NCBI GenBank assembly: GCA_022448245.1
Contig: JAKVCO010000003.1
Coordinates: forward strand, 1 to 41,622
Direction: 5' to 3'
DNA length: 41,622 nucleotides
Source of the DNA: Paracoccaceae bacterium
Lineage (GTDB): Bacteria; Pseudomonadota; Alphaproteobacteria; Rhodobacterales; Rhodobacteraceae
The notes under the pieces were generated by a model that saw only the letters and a list, made by a program, of their open reading frames with translations, was not told where the DNA came from and did no database searches. Numbering within the stretch: the stretch's first letter is position 1; each line of letters starts with the position of its first letter. The position numbers were made by a program, and so were the translations under genes. This document shows positions 18,508 to 26,613 of the stretch, one piece after another.

Positions 18508-18536
18508 TTGTTCTTGGTGAGCGCGTTGGATATACA
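18508..18536 (+). promoter_or_regulatory. Candidate promoter of gcrA
   Basis: TTGTTC (18508-18513), a 17-base spacer, then TATACA (18531-18536), about 60 bases upstream of the gcrA start. It fits a sigma70-type promoter moderately well. No GANTC methylation site was noticed in the gap. Confidence 0.35.
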
Positions 18537-18594
18537 GTGATGCTCGAGAGGGCCAGCCGGTTCCCTGCGCCCATGAGAACGATCGAGGAAGAGC

Positions 18595-19167
18595 ATGTCC
18601 TGGACTGACGAACGCGTTGAAATCCTGAAAAAGATGTGGGGCGAGGGTCAATCCGCCTCTGTTATCGCCAAGGAGCTTGGCGGCGTCACCCGCAATGCTG
18701 TGATCGGCAAGGTGCACCGTTTGGGCCTGTCAAACCGTGCCGGATCGGGTGCTACGGCTAAAGCCGCGCCGGAAAAGAAGGCGAAAGCGGCCCCCAAAGC
18801 CGAGCCTAAGACCGAACCAGCGGTGCCCCCGCGCCCTCAGCCCAAGACCGAAAGCGCCGCGCCTGAGCGTGCGTTGTCGCCTGCCGCGCGCAAGATCATC
18901 CCTGCAGGCCAGCCGCTGCCACCGCAGCCGTCTGCCAACGAGATCAGCCCTGAGGCTCTGGCCAAGGTGAACGAGGTGGAAAAGACCTCCAAGAAGATCT
19001 CGCTGATGGAGCTGACCGAGCGCACCTGCAAATGGCCCATCGGTGATCCCGCCACTGAGGACTTCTGGTTCTGCGGTCTGCCCGTGCAACAGGGCAAGCC
19101 CTACTGCGAGGCCCATGTGGGCGTGGCATTCCAGCCCATGTCCTCGCGTCGCGACCGTCGCCGCTAA
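18595..19167 (+). CDS. gcrA: Cell-cycle regulator GcrA
   Basis: Alphaproteobacterial transcription factor that works with sigma70 at promoters carrying CcrM-methylated GANTC sites. N-terminal helix-turn-helix (MSWTDERVEILKKMWGEGQS...IGKVHRLGLSNR, 1-47), a Pro/Ala/Lys linker (about 50-130), and the C-terminal sigma-binding domain with CKWPIGDP, FCGLP and PYCEAH. 190 aa, somewhat longer than Caulobacter GcrA because of the linker. The ATG gives the canonical MSWT start. It converges with dgkA nine bases after its stop. Confidence 0.96.
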   Translation: MSWTDERVEILKKMWGEGQSASVIAKELGGVTRNAVIGKVHRLGLSNRAGSGATAKAAPEKKAKAAPKAEPKTEPAVPPRPQPKTESAAPERALSPAARKIIPAGQPLPPQPSANEISPEALAKVNEVEKTSKKISLMELTERTCKWPIGDPATEDFWFCGLPVQQGKPYCEAHVGVAFQPMSSRRDRRR

Positions 19168-19176
19168 GCGGCGACG

Positions 19177-19524
19177 TCACCCCAGCAAAACTGCAAGCCA
19201 AGCAACCCCGGCGGCCACGGCCGTCAGGGCCAAACCTGCGCTGCCTGCGTCCTTGGCACGGCGCGCGAGGTCTGACTTTTCCTTGCTGATCAGGTCCACA
19301 GTGCGCTCGATCGCCGTGTTCATCGCCTCAGCGGCGAGTACCAAGATACCAAGCCCAAAGATCAATGCACGCTCCGCGCCTTCAAGAAGCCAAAACGCCA
19401 GGAGCGCGGATACTACGTTGGCCCAAGCCCACGATCTGAACGAATACTCGTTCTTCCAAGCGTCATGCGTGCCTGCCCAGCTCCAGATGCAGCGCCAATA
19501 GAGCCGCTCGAAGAAATACCTCAT
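19177..19524 (-). CDS. dgkA: Diacylglycerol kinase (prokaryotic, DgkA)
   Basis: Small inner-membrane kinase recycling diacylglycerol to phosphatidic acid. Three membrane segments (about 35-50, 54-70 and 95-115) surround the family signature EAMNTAIERTVDLIS and the conserved ARRAKDAGSAG. 115 aa, normal. The start ATG 19524 gives MRYFFERLYWRCIWSWAG, a typical amphipathic N-terminus. It is transcribed opposite to both neighbours. Confidence 0.93.
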   Translation of the reverse strand: MRYFFERLYWRCIWSWAGTHDAWKNEYSFRSWAWANVVSALLAFWLLEGAERALIFGLGILVLAAEAMNTAIERTVDLISKEKSDLARRAKDAGSAGLALTAVAAGVAWLAVLLG

Positions 19525-19631
19525 GACCTGTCCTCCTCCTCCGCTTCATAGCGCTGACGTGGCCATCGCGCTATCTTGCTGCGACGTCCTGACAGGCTGG
19601 TCGCGCGGGCGGGGAAACATATGTTCGGAGC

Positions 19632-19994
19632 ATGACCAAAGTGCTCTACAACGACCAATGTCCCGTCTGCTCGTTCGAGATCAACCACTACGCGGCCTAT
19701 GCGCGTCGTGAGGGGTTGCCCATTCAGTTCGATGATCTGAACGGACCGGATCGCGCTGCCTGGGGGATCGACGAAGATACCGCCGCGCGGCGCCTTTATG
19801 TCGAGCATGAGGGCAAGCTTCTCAGCGGCATTCCAGCCTTCATCGTGCTGTGGCAACAGATGCCCCGATACAACTGGCTGGCGCGTCTGGTGGCGCTTCC
19901 CGTGGTCAAGCAGGTTGCGGCTGCGACCTACGATTATGTCCTCGCACCAGTGATTTACCGTTGGCACCTGCGCCGCAAAGCGCGCGCGGCTTAA
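19632..19994 (+). CDS. DCC-family (DUF393) thiol-disulfide-like protein
   Basis: 120-residue protein of the DCC family, predicted to adopt a thioredoxin-like fold. The signature YNDQCPVC lies at residues 6-13 with the CPVC pair at C10/C13, and the typical later motif GIPAFIVLWQQMPRYNWLARL is present. The substrate is unknown. A CGGAGC ribosome site precedes the ATG closely. It is 67 bp upstream of the hemolysin III-like gene in the same direction. Confidence 0.88.
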   Translation: MTKVLYNDQCPVCSFEINHYAAYARREGLPIQFDDLNGPDRAAWGIDEDTAARRLYVEHEGKLLSGIPAFIVLWQQMPRYNWLARLVALPVVKQVAAATYDYVLAPVIYRWHLRRKARAA

Positions 19995-20061
19995 CGAAAC
20001 GTAAACAGTAAGTTTATCAGAAGACACCTGACGTTAACCGTGATCATGTTAGCTTCAGATC

Positions 20062-20706
20062 ATGGCCTATATGTACTCGCCTCCCGAACGCCTCGCTGAT
20101 GGCACAGTCCACATCCTAGGGATCGTGGCTTCGGTGGCTGCGACAGTCCTTCTGATCCTTTACACGAACAAAGCAGGCAGCGGCCTCGATGTGGCAGCCG
20201 TAAGCGTCTACGGCGCCATGGCCATTTTGCTTTTCACGGTGTCGGCGCTGTATCACATGACGCCGTGGGATCGGGTGAGGCCGACACTGCAACGCATCGA
20301 TCACGCCGCAATCTATCTCAAGATCGCGGGCACCTATACGCCGCTGGCTGTCGTACTTGGCAGCGTCTTTGCCTACGTGGTGCTTGGTCTGATCTGGGCT
20401 GTTGCCTTGATCGGCGCCGTGGGGAAACTCACGCAGTGGCTCAAGCCGGGCTTACCGTCGACACTTCTTTACATCGCGATGGGCTGGGCCAGCGTTGTGC
20501 TGATCGTGCCCCTTGTGACAATTGTTCCAACGCTCGCGGTGGGTCTGATGATGATCGGCGGGCTGCTTTACACGGTGGGTGCATTCGTCAACCACTGGGA
20601 AAGCCTGCGCTATAACGTGGCGATCTGGCACGCGTTTGTGCTGACGGGATCGGCGCTCTTCTTCTCGGCCATCGTGATTGCACTGGGCGCAACGCCTATG
20701 GCGTAA
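20062..20706 (+). CDS. Hemolysin III / PAQR-family membrane protein
   Basis: Seven-helix inner-membrane protein of the HlyIII (PAQR, YqfA-like) family. Diagnostic polar residues are S61-A-L-Y-H65, D80-H81 and a C-terminal His190 (IWHAF), which form the metal site related to alkaline ceramidases. 214 aa, normal. The name reflects an early report of hemolysis; in most bacteria the role is unknown and probably lipid-related. Confidence 0.92.
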   Translation: MAYMYSPPERLADGTVHILGIVASVAATVLLILYTNKAGSGLDVAAVSVYGAMAILLFTVSALYHMTPWDRVRPTLQRIDHAAIYLKIAGTYTPLAVVLGSVFAYVVLGLIWAVALIGAVGKLTQWLKPGLPSTLLYIAMGWASVVLIVPLVTIVPTLAVGLMMIGGLLYTVGAFVNHWESLRYNVAIWHAFVLTGSALFFSAIVIALGATPMA

Positions 20707-20738
20707 GCCCTCGACGCCGAGGTCATCTCATGCGAAAA

Positions 20739-21449
20739 CTAGAATTGCGCGGCAGTTTCCTGCACCACGGCAATGCGCTGTGCATTCGGGGGATGGGTGC
20801 CCAGGAACCGGTTTCCGGGATCAGGGATGCGGTTGAAATAGGCGGCACCCACTAAAGGATCATACCCTGAAAGCTGGGTAAGGACCGTGCCCAAACGATC
20901 GGCCTCAAGCTCGAAATCTTTCGAGTAGCTGCGCGCACCCACTGCGGCGCCGAGCTCCTGCGCAGAGGCCACACCATCCGCCGTGGCCCCCGTCTGAGCC
21001 GCCAACGCCCCGAAGATCGCGGCACCCAGCGTCGCATTTTCGGCCTGACGCGAAAGGTGCCCCGCAATGTGGTGGGCCGCTTCATGCCCCAGCACGAACG
21101 CCAGCTCGTCCGCGTTGCGCACATCCTCGATCAACGTGGCAGTGAAACCCAGCACCGGGCGCCCACCGTCATCCAAAGTCTGGAACGCATTGGGCGGCAA
21201 ACGCGGGTTCTCGAATATCTGGATCGCAAAATCGCAGTTCAGGCGCGGCGCGCGGATACGGCACTCACGTTCGACGACAGGCTCCATCCGGCGCACGATC
21301 TGCTGGAAGCTTGCCACGGACTGCGGCTCGGAAGCGCCCGATTGCACGACAGCGCTCGGCCCACCCGCAGGCGGCGCCGTCACAACGACCGGCGCCTCGC
21401 AAGCCGCCAGCGTCACCACTGCCAAAAGCGCGATAATTCGCAGGATCAT
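20739..21449 (-). CDS. M48-family metalloprotease lipoprotein
   Basis: 236-residue periplasmic or outer-membrane-anchored peptidase. Leader MILRIIALLAVVTLAAC with lipobox L14-A-A-C17, then a stretch with two cysteines (C63, C72), and the zinc motif H122-E-A-A-H126 with the third ligand Glu182 in FELEADRLG. This is the Ste24/BepA-like arrangement used in outer-membrane quality control. ATG 21449 has GGAGGA seven bases upstream; the open frame to 21716 lies before it and is rejected. Confidence 0.92.
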   Translation of the reverse strand: MILRIIALLAVVTLAACEAPVVVTAPPAGGPSAVVQSGASEPQSVASFQQIVRRMEPVVERECRIRAPRLNCDFAIQIFENPRLPPNAFQTLDDGGRPVLGFTATLIEDVRNADELAFVLGHEAAHHIAGHLSRQAENATLGAAIFGALAAQTGATADGVASAQELGAAVGARSYSKDFELEADRLGTVLTQLSGYDPLVGAAYFNRIPDPGNRFLGTHPPNAQRIAVVQETAAQF

Positions 21450-21569
21450 CCATCGTCCTCCACAAGTGACAAAGAGCATAGCGAGCCGCCCTGCCGCCGC
21501 CACCCCCTCCACAGGGATGTGAGCGCGTAATCTGCTTGCGAGGCCCTGAGACGGCGTTACTCTGTCCAT

Positions 21570-21803
21570 ATGTTTACCGTAGAGCATGATTTCGACGCCA
21601 CGGTTGTGACCCTCGTCGACGAGGGCGCAGAGCCGTTGAAAGAAGACGTCGTCCTGCAGGCCTTTGACGATTGCGTCACGGTCGAGCAGCTCGACTCCCG
21701 AACAGACGAAGTGCAAAAGATCACGCTGTCGCTGGCTCAGGTCCGCGATCTGGCGGCGGCACTCAATGCGTCCGAGGGCATCTACCGCGTGGGTGACGCA
21801 TGA
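21570..21803 (+). CDS. Small conserved hypothetical protein
   Basis: 77-residue acidic protein with no known domain (MFTVEHDFDATVVTLVDEG..., ending GIYRVGDA). It looks like a compact beta-beta-alpha protein. Its stop overlaps the ATG of the HDAC-like gene by four bases (ATGA at 21800-21803), so the two are almost certainly translated together. A functional link with the deacetylase is inferred from this coupling only. Confidence 0.75.
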   Translation: MFTVEHDFDATVVTLVDEGAEPLKEDVVLQAFDDCVTVEQLDSRTDEVQKITLSLAQVRDLAAALNASEGIYRVGDA

Positions 21804-22894
21804 CGCCGGGCTTTTTCTGGGACGAGCGCTGCTTTTGGTTTTCGGGCGGAAACTACGCTTTCACCATGCCCGTGGGCGGCCTCGTCCAGCCCTTGGCGGC
21901 GGGCGGATTGCCGGAGAACCCTGAGACCAAGCGGCGCTTCAAGAACCTGATCGATGTCACGGGCATGGCCGGGAATCTCGATCTGCGGACGGCAGAGACC
22001 GCGACCGAGGAAGACCTGCGCCGCGTGCATCCCGAAAGCTATCTGAGCGCCTTCAAGGCCGCCTCCGACGACCAGGGAGGGGAGCTTGGCCTGCGAACCC
22101 CCTTTGGCGCAGGGGGCTACGAGCTTGCCGCTTTGTCCGCCGGTTTGGCCAAAGGCGCGGTCGAGGCGGTCATGTCGGGCTCTTTGACCACAGCCTACGC
22201 TCTTTCACGTCCGCCGGGGCACCACTGTTTACCAGACTTCCCCAACGGCTTTTGCCTTCTGGCCAATATCGCGATCGCGTTAGAGGCCGCGCGGGCGACC
22301 CGCCCCGGTCTCAGGGCAGCTGTGCTCGACTGGGATGTGCATCATGGCAACGGGACAGAAGCGATCTACGCCGATGACCCAGACACGCTGACGATCTCGC
22401 TCCATCAGGAACGGAATTACCCGCTCGACACGGGCGATGCGGAGACGGATGCCAAGGCCAACATCAACGTCCCCCTGCCTCCGGGCGCGGGGCACACCAC
22501 TTACCTGCAAGCGATGGACCGCATCGTTTTGCCTGCATTGGCGGCCTTCAAGCCTGACATCCTCGTCGTGGCCTGCGGCTTTGATGCCGCGGCGATTGAC
22601 CCGCTTTCGCGGATGCTGGCCACGGCGGAGACCTTTCGTGCCCTGACAGAACGCATCAAGGATGCGGCGGACCAGCTTTGCCAAGGTCGGCTCGTGCTCG
22701 TGCATGAGGGGGGATATTCCGAGGTCTATGTTCCGTTCTGCGGACACGCCGTGCTCGAAGTGCTGGCCCCGGATGCGCCCAAAGCCCCCGATCCTTTCGC
22801 CGCGACTTTCGCGGCCCGCCAGCCCGGACCCCGCTTTGAGGCCATGGCCGAGCAGTGGGTTGACGATCTCGCGACCTTTCACGGCACGCGATAG
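21800..22894 (+). CDS. Histone-deacetylase-family amidohydrolase (acetylpolyamine type)
   Basis: Zinc-dependent deacetylase of the arginase/HDAC fold; bacterial members hydrolyse acetylated polyamines or other small N-acyl amines. Catalytic H141/H142 in RPPGHHC, zinc ligands D179 and H181 in DWDVHHGNGT and D262 in ACGFDAA, and the late EGGYSEVY with the transition-state Tyr. 364 aa, normal. The start overlaps the preceding small gene. It is on the opposite strand and in a different fold class from the sirtuin at 3775. Confidence 0.92.
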   Translation: MTPGFFWDERCFWFSGGNYAFTMPVGGLVQPLAAGGLPENPETKRRFKNLIDVTGMAGNLDLRTAETATEEDLRRVHPESYLSAFKAASDDQGGELGLRTPFGAGGYELAALSAGLAKGAVEAVMSGSLTTAYALSRPPGHHCLPDFPNGFCLLANIAIALEAARATRPGLRAAVLDWDVHHGNGTEAIYADDPDTLTISLHQERNYPLDTGDAETDAKANINVPLPPGAGHTTYLQAMDRIVLPALAAFKPDILVVACGFDAAAIDPLSRMLATAETFRALTERIKDAADQLCQGRLVLVHEGGYSEVYVPFCGHAVLEVLAPDAPKAPDPFAATFAARQPGPRFEAMAEQWVDDLATFHGTR

Positions 22895-22980
22895 CCCTTT
22901 CAAAACCGCCCGCGCGGAATTACCTGAGCTATCGAGCAAGCCCACACGGCCAGCCGGATACCCGTAAGAGGAAGCAAAAG

Positions 22981-23541
22981 ATGTCCGAAATCACCCCCGC
23001 CATGGCCTTCATGTTGACCCGTCGTTCCCGGCCGCTACGCACGCTGTCCAAGCCTGCACCGAAGAAGGGCGAGGTTATGACACTCCTGCGGATGGCCGCG
23101 CGCGTGCCCGATCACGGCAAACTCGTGCCTTGGCGCTTTGTCGTGCTGGAGGAAGCCGCGCTGCGCCGGATCGCAGAGATCGCCCCCGCACATATCGAAC
23201 GCATTGATGCGCCGTCGCTTGCCCATACCCAATATGCAGACAGCCCCTTCGCAATCGCCGTGGTCGAGAGCCCGAAAGAGGGAAAGATCCCCTTGGTGGA
23301 ACAGACGTATTCAGCCGGCGCGGTTTGCCTGTCTCTCGTAAATGCCGCGCTCGCCGCGGGCTGGGGCGCGATCTGGCTTTCTGGCGCGTTGAGCCACGAC
23401 CCCGAATTCGCAGCCGAGGCCTTCGGCTGTGAGCCGCACGAGCGTGTCGCTGGCATCATCCACATTGGCAGCTGCAGCGAGACACCTGCGGACCGTCCGC
23501 GTCCAGACCTCGACGAGGCAATGACCTGGATGTCCAAATGA
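22981..23541 (+). CDS. Nitroreductase-family flavoprotein (YdjA-like)
   Basis: FMN-dependent oxidoreductase of the nitroreductase family. Core features: an N-terminal RRSRPLRTLS with the flavin Arg region, RMAARVPDHGKLVPWRFVVLEE, and the late WGAIWLSGAL segment near the flavin ring. 186 aa, the size of the short YdjA subgroup. AGAGGAAG lies before the ATG. Its stop overlaps the next start by four bases (ATGA), coupling it to the EI24 gene. Confidence 0.9.
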   Translation: MSEITPAMAFMLTRRSRPLRTLSKPAPKKGEVMTLLRMAARVPDHGKLVPWRFVVLEEAALRRIAEIAPAHIERIDAPSLAHTQYADSPFAIAVVESPKEGKIPLVEQTYSAGAVCLSLVNAALAAGWGAIWLSGALSHDPEFAAEAFGCEPHERVAGIIHIGSCSETPADRPRPDLDEAMTWMSK

Positions 23542-24230
23542 TCTTTGAGGCTTTCTTCAAAGCAATCGGCCAACTGGGCGACCCCCGGTTTCGGTCCGTT
23601 CTCTTTCGCGGCATCGGCCTGACGATCGCGCTTTTGATCGGGGCCTATGCGGGGCTCCTTTGGCTGATCGAGGGCCTGACGAACGATCCGATCGTGCTGG
23701 CCGGAGGGGCGGAGATCACCTGGGTCGGTGATCTTTTGGGCTGGGGGTCGCTCTTCCTCATGCTCTTTGTCTCCGTATTCCTGATGATCCCGGTGGCATC
23801 GGCGATCACGTCGCTCTTCCTTGATGAAGTGGCGCGAGCCGTTGAGGACAAGCACTACCCCCACGTTCCGGCACCCCAACCGGTGGGGTTCTGGGATGGT
23901 CTCAGAGACACGGTGAACTTTCTGGGCGTCCTCCTTGCAGCGAACGTCTTGGCGTTCTTCCTCTATTTCTTCTTCCCACCGGCCGCGCCCTTCATCTTCA
24001 TCGCGGTGAACGGCCTGCTTCTCGGGCGCGAGTACTTCACGCTGGCTGCCATGCGGCATCTGGGGCGTGCCGGGGCGCGCGATCTTCGGCGTGAACATGG
24101 GGGCCTCGTGTGGGTGGCAGGCTGCCTTATGGCGGCGCCGCTGATGATCCCGATCCTGAACCTTATCATACCGATCTTAGGGGCCGCGACCTTCACCCAT
24201 ATCTATCACGGCCTCAGTCGACGCGGTTGA
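23538..24230 (+). CDS. EI24-domain inner-membrane protein (CysZ-like)
   Basis: 230-residue membrane protein with about four to six hydrophobic segments and the EI24/CysZ pattern: an early amphipathic FFKAIGQLGDPRFRSVL, LFLDEVARAVEDKHYP near the middle and the late FTLAAMRHLGR followed by PILNLIIPILGAATFTHIYH. CysZ imports sulfate in enterics; whether this homologue does so is unknown. It overlaps the nitroreductase gene by four bases and ends at a strong terminator. Confidence 0.88.
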   Translation: MIFEAFFKAIGQLGDPRFRSVLFRGIGLTIALLIGAYAGLLWLIEGLTNDPIVLAGGAEITWVGDLLGWGSLFLMLFVSVFLMIPVASAITSLFLDEVARAVEDKHYPHVPAPQPVGFWDGLRDTVNFLGVLLAANVLAFFLYFFFPPAAPFIFIAVNGLLLGREYFTLAAMRHLGRAGARDLRREHGGLVWVAGCLMAAPLMIPILNLIIPILGAATFTHIYHGLSRRG

Positions 24231-24240
24231 GACAGGCAAA

Positions 24241-24267
24241 AAAAGGCGGCCCCGGAGGCCGCCTTTT
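24241..24267. terminator. Bidirectional terminator hairpin
   Basis: A perfect 11-bp stem AAAAGGCGGCC / GGCCGCCTTTT with loop CCGGA and flanking A- and T-rich sequence, lying between two convergent genes. It can serve both the EI24 gene and the VPLPA protein gene. Confidence 0.9.
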
Positions 24268-24287
24268 CTTTAGTCTTCGGTGTGCGA

Positions 24288-24944
24288 TTAGGCCTTGCGG
24301 TGACGCATGGCGGCCATGCCGCCCAGAGCACCAAGCAAGAGCTGCGAAGAGGCTGGCAGCGGCACAGGTGCGAAGATCAGGTTGTCGATCGCGCCGGATG
24401 CACCAGCGTTGCCGTTTGGCAGGAAGAAGGACACCGTCACGCTGTCGCCCATGCCCAGCACAGAAGACGCGAAGTCAAGCTCAGCAGTCTCGCTTTCGCC
24501 GTTCAAGGTCACTTCGCCCAGCATAGCGTCAAGGTTCGTGGACGCCTTGTAGAGGCCATCATCGACCAGAGATACGCCGGTCCAGATCAGCTGCACGTCG
24601 CTGAGCAGCGTGATCGTGAGGAAGAGCGTGTTCGGGTCATCATTCGGCCGGTCTTCGTTCGGGTTCTGCTGGATCAACACGTTACCCGCGACGCCGTTCT
24701 CGTCCTGAACTGCTGGCTGCAGGTCAGCGTCGCCGTTGCAAGCGTCAAGGCAGTTGCTGTTGAAGAGCGCCGGACCAGCGCCGCCGCTGGACGAAAGACC
24801 GAAGGTCACGCCATCCTGGACGTAGATCGGGCCAGCGTCTGTTTCGGTGATGCCAGTTCCGCCGCCAAAATCGAGCGTCACTGCGCCAGCAGAGGCGGCC
24901 AGTAGCGCCGCGAGTGCAGCGCCAATGAATCTGTGGAACGTCAT
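24288..24944 (-). CDS. Exported protein with VPLPA-type C-terminal sorting signal
   Basis: 218-residue secreted protein. N-terminal signal peptide (MTFHRFIGAALAALLAASAGA), then a low-complexity, Asn/Asp/Gly-rich beta domain containing two close cysteines (NCLDAC). The C-terminal tripartite signal starts with VPLPAS, continues with a Leu/Gly/Ala membrane helix and ends in a basic tail (RHRKA). This is the pattern of the VPLPA-CTERM group, the presumed substrates of an exosortase and typical of Rhodobacterales. No exosortase is in the window. The body resembles a carbohydrate- or surface-associated domain, not identified. Confidence 0.88.
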   Translation of the reverse strand: MTFHRFIGAALAALLAASAGAVTLDFGGGTGITETDAGPIYVQDGVTFGLSSSGGAGPALFNSNCLDACNGDADLQPAVQDENGVAGNVLIQQNPNEDRPNDDPNTLFLTITLLSDVQLIWTGVSLVDDGLYKASTNLDAMLGEVTLNGESETAELDFASSVLGMGDSVTVSFFLPNGNAGASGAIDNLIFAPVPLPASSQLLLGALGGMAAMRHRKA

Positions 24945-25062
24945 GGTACAACCCCCAATGGTTAACCGGCGCGGAGCCTCGCCATTTGGCGCGGGAAGCG
25001 CAATTCACAGTCGGGTGTTACGTTGCACTAAAAGTCGCATCATCCTCACATTGGCAACAATT

Positions 25063-25329
25063 TCAGCCCATCCGGCGGAAATAATCCAAATCCCGAACAG
25101 TGATCCAGCCAGACAGGATGATCCCGGCAATGATTGCCCAAAGAACGAATGCGATGATGGTTGTGACCAAGAAGCGCTTTTTCATCTGAGGATTGACGGG
25201 GCTACCGGCGTGGGTGCCCGGGACGATCTCACCCTTGTCCCCTTGAGTTTCGAGGCGAACGGGTATGACGCAAAGCAACGTCAGAAACCAGATGACAGCG
25301 TAAAGGACGATGGCGGACGTGATACCCAT
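25063..25329 (-). CDS. DUF1467-family membrane protein
   Basis: 88-residue protein with two membrane helices (about 5-24 and 52-74) separated by a polar loop (RLETQGDKGEIVPGTHAGSPVNPQMKKRF), the exact layout of DUF1467 in alphaproteobacteria. Function unknown. In Rhodobacterales this gene often follows mce, as here, on the same strand; the 66-bp gap holds repeat copy C. Confidence 0.9.
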   Translation of the reverse strand: MGITSAIVLYAVIWFLTLLCVIPVRLETQGDKGEIVPGTHAGSPVNPQMKKRFLVTTIIAFVLWAIIAGIILSGWITVRDLDYFRRMG

Positions 25330-25360
25330 GGGAAACTCCTATGCGGGACGCGCCGAAGGG

Positions 25361-25394
25361 ATGCCTCCGGCGGAAGTACATTGGCACGAAGAAA
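25361..25394 (+). repeat. GC-rich intergenic repeat, copy C
   Basis: ATGCCTCCGGCGGAAGTAC (25361-25379), then ATT and GGCACGAAGAAAG, ending at the mce stop codon. The 19-base core is identical to copies B and D. Confidence 0.8.
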
Positions 25395-25395
25395 G

Positions 25396-25800
25396 TCAGA
25401 CCTGTTCTAGTTCGACGAGCGTGCCTTGGAAGTCTTTGGGGTGCAGAAAAAGAACCGGTTTGCCGTGGGCGCCGATTTTGGGTTCGCCGTCGCCGAGGAC
25501 TCGGGCGCCTTCTGTTTTCAGGTGGTCGCGGGCGGCGAGGATATCGTCAACCTCGTAGCAAACATGGTGGATGCCGCCTGAGGGATTTTTGTCGAGGAAC
25601 CCTTGGATTGGGGAGCCCTCACCCAGGGGGTAGAGCAGTTCGATCTTGGTATTTGGGAGCTCGATAAAGATGACTGTGACGCCGTGGCCGGGTTCGTCCT
25701 GTGGCGCGCCCACGTTGGCGCCGAGCATGGTGCGGTACTGCGCGGCGGCTGCCTCGAGGTCGGGCACGGCGATGGCCACGTGGTTCAAGCGTCCGATCAT
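25396..25800 (-). CDS. mce: Methylmalonyl-CoA epimerase
   Basis: VOC-fold enzyme interconverting (R)- and (S)-methylmalonyl-CoA in the propionate and ethylmalonyl-CoA routes. Metal-ligand motifs NHVAI near the start, GGIHHVCYEVDD in the middle, and the C-terminal GTLVELEQV. 134 aa, normal. Start ATG 25800. The mutase is not in the window, but its GTPase chaperone MeaB is at 7605. Confidence 0.95.
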   Translation of the reverse strand: MIGRLNHVAIAVPDLEAAAAQYRTMLGANVGAPQDEPGHGVTVIFIELPNTKIELLYPLGEGSPIQGFLDKNPSGGIHHVCYEVDDILAARDHLKTEGARVLGDGEPKIGAHGKPVLFLHPKDFQGTLVELEQV

Positions 25801-25878
25801 AGCGTTCTCTTTTGTCCTGAGCGATTAATATCTCATTAGCCTTCATGGCGTTTACTCGGTCCTGAGAGAGAGGACCAC

Positions 25879-26571
25879 ATGGATTCTATGGACGATTTTC
25901 TAAAGGCGCAGCCACCGACGGCACTGCGTCCGTTGCTGGGCCAGACCGTTCTGGCCGTGGAAGATAGCCGCTATGCTTGTGAGGCGATCCGCCTTGTTTG
26001 TTTGCGGTCTGGGGCGCGTATCCGGCGCGCGGATTGCCTGAGCTCTGCCCGGCGGCATTTGCGGGTGTATCAGCCTTCGGTCGTGCTCGTTGATTTGGGG
26101 CTGCCGGATGGGTCGGGCTCAGAGTTGATCGAGGAACTTGCGGGGGTGTCTCCACGCACGTCGGTCATTTTGGCAATGTCGGGCGATGACGCTCTTGAGG
26201 AGCAATCGATGGCTGCAGGGGCGGATGGTTTTGTGGCAAAGCCGATTTCATCCATCCACGCGTTTCAGGCAGCGGTTTTGGCCCATGTGCCCAAGGACAG
26301 ACATCCGCCGGGGCCGCGCGCCATTGCCGAAGATACGATTGAGCCCGATTCAATCGCGTTTCACGACGATATTGCCCACGCTCAAGAAGCCCTACTAGCT
26401 GGGGAAGCTGCCTACGCCGCGCAGTTCGTCGAGAGCTTGGCGCGCTGCGTGAATGACCATGCGTTGTCCAAGCAAGCTGAAATGCTCGCATGGTCACCGA
26501 AGAGCCAAGATGAACAGGGCAAGATGGCCTCGATGCTGGCCCACAGGCTGGGCACGCGGGAGGCTGTTTAG
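25879..26571 (+). CDS. Response regulator with unrecognised C-terminal region
   Basis: 230-residue protein. The receiver domain (about 20-135) is complete: acidic pair E28/D29, phosphoacceptor Asp72 (VLVDLGLPDGSGSEL), Ser101 and Lys121 (FVAKPIS). The C-terminal part (about 140-230) is helical and matches no DNA-binding or enzymatic output domain I know. No histidine kinase is beside it. An AGAGAGGA ribosome site precedes the ATG. It may act as a single-domain-type adapter or a phosphorelay intermediate; that is inference. Confidence 0.88.
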   Translation: MDSMDDFLKAQPPTALRPLLGQTVLAVEDSRYACEAIRLVCLRSGARIRRADCLSSARRHLRVYQPSVVLVDLGLPDGSGSELIEELAGVSPRTSVILAMSGDDALEEQSMAAGADGFVAKPISSIHAFQAAVLAHVPKDRHPPGPRAIAEDTIEPDSIAFHDDIAHAQEALLAGEAAYAAQFVESLARCVNDHALSKQAEMLAWSPKSQDEQGKMASMLAHRLGTREAV

Positions 26572-26613
26572 GCGAAGGAGCCCTGCGCGCGCCCCGTGAG
26601 GGACGCGCGTCCT

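Noticed and set aside
19521..20027. 168-codon minus-strand open frame opposite the DCC-family gene
   Set aside because: The DCC protein with its CPVC motif is clearly real; the opposite frame has no features.
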